Position numbers and translations under genes: made by a program
Source of the DNA: an uncultured Bacteroidaceae bacterium
GTDB lineage: Bacteria; Bacteroidota; Bacteroidia; Bacteroidales; Bacteroidaceae
DNA: 6,995 nt
Assembly: GCA_904501775.1 (NCBI GenBank)
Contig: CAJGCJ010000103.1
Coordinates: 1-6,995 of the forward strand
Direction: 5' to 3'
Part shown: positions 6,042-6,995 of the stretch, in pieces
Layout: every line of letters begins with the position of its first letter
Position numbering within the stretch: the stretch's first letter is position 1
Notes under the pieces: model-generated
Database searches by the model: none
Seen by the model: only the letters and a program-made list of their open reading frames with translations
Told to the model about the DNA's origin: nothing

Positions 6042-6832
6042 TAAACATAGAATCCTTATCACAGGAAGGTGTAGAAATCTTCTCGACACTCACCGAGGCG
6101 CAGTTGCGTCGTAGCATGGAGTGCGAAAGCGGACTTTTTATTGCCGAAAGTCCCAAAGTTATTCAAGTTGCCCTGAATTCAGGTTATGAGCCTCACGCCC
6201 TGTTGTGTGAGCAGAAACATATTACAGGTGATGCGGCTGCTATAATAGAGCAGTGTGGTGATATTCCAGTATACACCGGCAGCAGGGAATTGCTTGCATC
6301 ATTGACCGGCTATACACTTACGCGCGGTGTGCTCTGTGCCATGCGCCGCAAGGAACACAAGAGTGTAGAGGATATATGCAGCGGTGCGCGTCGTATTGTG
6401 GTGGTTGACGGAGTGGTGGATACTACCAATATCGGAGCTATTTTCCGTTCGGCAGCAGCATTGGGAATTGATGCTGTGCTGTTGACGCCCACATCGTGTG
6501 ACCCTCTAAACAGACGTGCGGTCAGGGTGTCAATGGGCTCGGTGTTTCTTGTTCCATGGACATGGATAAACGAGCCATTGAGTACTCTAAACAGATATGG
6601 ATTCAAGACTGCAGCAATGGCGCTCGAAGACAATTCCATTTCGATAGACGATACACGCTTGGCTAATGAACCGCGTCTGGCCATTATAATGGGTACCGAA
6701 GGCGACGGACTTGCAAAGAGTGTCATTACGGAATCGGATTACGTTGTGCGTATTCCAATGTCGCATAATGTCGATTCGCTCAATGTGGCAGCAGCTGCTG
6801 CGGTAGCGTTTTGGGAATTGAGAGTCAAGTAA
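6032..6832 (+). CDS. SpoU/TrmH-family (SPOUT) RNA 2'-O-methyltransferase
   Basis: A 266-residue S-adenosylmethionine-dependent enzyme expected to methylate ribose 2'-OH groups in rRNA or tRNA. Residues 1-105 form a substrate-binding domain of the SpoU N-terminal type, with FIAESPKVIQVALNSG (36-51) and a TRGVLCAM segment near 97-104. The SPOUT catalytic domain follows. Motif 1 is DGVVDTTNIGAIFRSAAALG (126-145), with Asn133 and the catalytic Arg139. Motif 2 is IIMGTEGDGL (218-227), with Glu223. Motif 3 is IPMSHNVDSLNVAAAAAVA (241-259), with Asn251, which forms the deep trefoil knot and binds SAM. The gene overlaps the GNAT gene by 10 bases (6032-6041) in another frame and ends at a strong terminator. 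The target could be 23S rRNA (RlmB-like) or tRNA (TrmH-like); the extra N-terminal domain argues against minimal TrmH, but the nucleotide cannot be assigned. Confidence 0.93.
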   Translation: MPIINIESLSQEGVEIFSTLTEAQLRRSMECESGLFIAESPKVIQVALNSGYEPHALLCEQKHITGDAAAIIEQCGDIPVYTGSRELLASLTGYTLTRGVLCAMRRKEHKSVEDICSGARRIVVVDGVVDTTNIGAIFRSAAALGIDAVLLTPTSCDPLNRRAVRVSMGSVFLVPWTWINEPLSTLNRYGFKTAAMALEDNSISIDDTRLANEPRLAIIMGTEGDGLAKSVITESDYVVRIPMSHNVDSLNVAAAAAVAFWELRVK

Positions 6833-6859
6833 AAAAGGAGGCCATAAGCCTCCTTTTTT
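6831..6859. terminator. Bidirectional intrinsic terminator between the SpoU gene and fabG
   Basis: Perfect 12-bp stem AAAAAAGGAGGC (6831-6842) and GCCTCCTTTTTT (6848-6859) around the loop CATAA. The A and T tracts are part of the repeat, so it forms a classic GC stem with a U tail in both directions. It includes the last two bases of the SpoU stop codon and lies 19 bases past the fabG stop on the other strand. Confidence 0.92.
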
Positions 6860-6878
6860 ACTATCCGGTAAGTCATTA

Positions 6879-6995
6879 TCAGCAATTCATACCTCCGCAG
6901 CAACTTATTACCTGACCGGTAACATATGCTGACATATCGCATGCAAGGAAGAGTGCCACGTTGGCAACATCTTCGGGGTTACCTCCCCTGCGCAA
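6879..6995 (-). CDS. fabG: 3-oxoacyl-[acyl-carrier-protein] reductase, C-terminal end (5' part outside window)
   Basis: The last 38 codons of a minus-strand gene that enters from the right edge and stops at TGA (6881-6879). The peptide reads RRGGNPEDVANVALFLA, then CDMSAYVTGQVI, then SCCGGMNC. This is the conserved end of the short-chain dehydrogenase/reductase fold, and the P-E-D-V-A-x-x-x-x-F-L-A ... Y-x-T-G-Q-x-x-x-x-x-G-G-M pattern fits FabG, the NADPH-dependent ketoreductase of fatty-acid elongation. The catalytic Ser-Tyr-Lys and the nucleotide-binding Gly motif lie outside the window, so another SDR reductase remains possible. The ending has Cys-Cys before Gly-Gly-Met and a terminal Cys, where E. 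coli FabG has none. It converges with the SpoU gene across a shared terminator. Confidence 0.8.
   Translation of the reverse strand: MRRGGNPEDVANVALFLACDMSAYVTGQVISCCGGMNC

Noticed and set aside
1..6995. CRISPR array, defence or toxin-antitoxin system
   Set aside because: No regularly spaced repeats and no nuclease, toxin or antitoxin signatures on either strand; all sizeable genes are metabolic or RNA-modification enzymes.

Overview
The window looks like chromosome from a member of the Bacteroidales (Bacteroidota). Three things point there. Two genes are preceded by the octamer TACATTTG, which fits the Bacteroides -7 element TAnnTTTG. None of the genes whose start lies in the window has a clear Shine-Dalgarno sequence. 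The protein set is also typical of that group: a short GlnA-fold glutamine synthetase, a YjjU-like patatin, a GNAT/SpoU pair and FabG. The genus cannot be fixed from the sequence.

Layout. Positions 1-441 (minus strand) are the debris or edge of a mobile element. They hold a small winged-helix/HTH-like protein that runs off the left edge and, just upstream of it, the C-terminal part of a tyrosine recombinase that has lost its N-terminus. From about 423 onward the sequence is ordinary chromosome. An M20 metallodipeptidase (501-1859, +) has its own promoter and a hairpin terminator. An exported type II L-asparaginase (1935-2981, +) follows. It converges on a YjjU-like patatin phospholipase (3063-3914, -) across a terminator hairpin. 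A divergent promoter region (3915-4031) carrying a perfect 9-bp inverted repeat separates the patatin gene from a three-gene plus-strand operon: glutamine synthetase (4032-5534), GNAT acetyltransferase (5535-6041) and SpoU/TrmH-family RNA methyltransferase (6032-6832). The operon ends at a perfect 12-bp hairpin with A and T tracts, which also serves the convergent gene on the right, the 3' end of fabG (6879-6995, -).

Working together. Dipeptidase, periplasmic asparaginase and glutamine synthetase suggest, by inference, a nitrogen-scavenging neighbourhood: peptides and asparagine are broken down and ammonium is captured as glutamine. They are separate transcription units, so shared control is not shown. 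The GNAT and SpoU genes appear translationally coupled to each other and directly follow the glutamine synthetase, but no functional link is obvious.

I see no complete undescribed system. The items most worth a second look are the recombinase truncation next to the dipeptidase promoter, the inverted repeat between the divergent promoters, and the unusual active-site spacing and missing adenylylation tyrosine in the glutamine synthetase.
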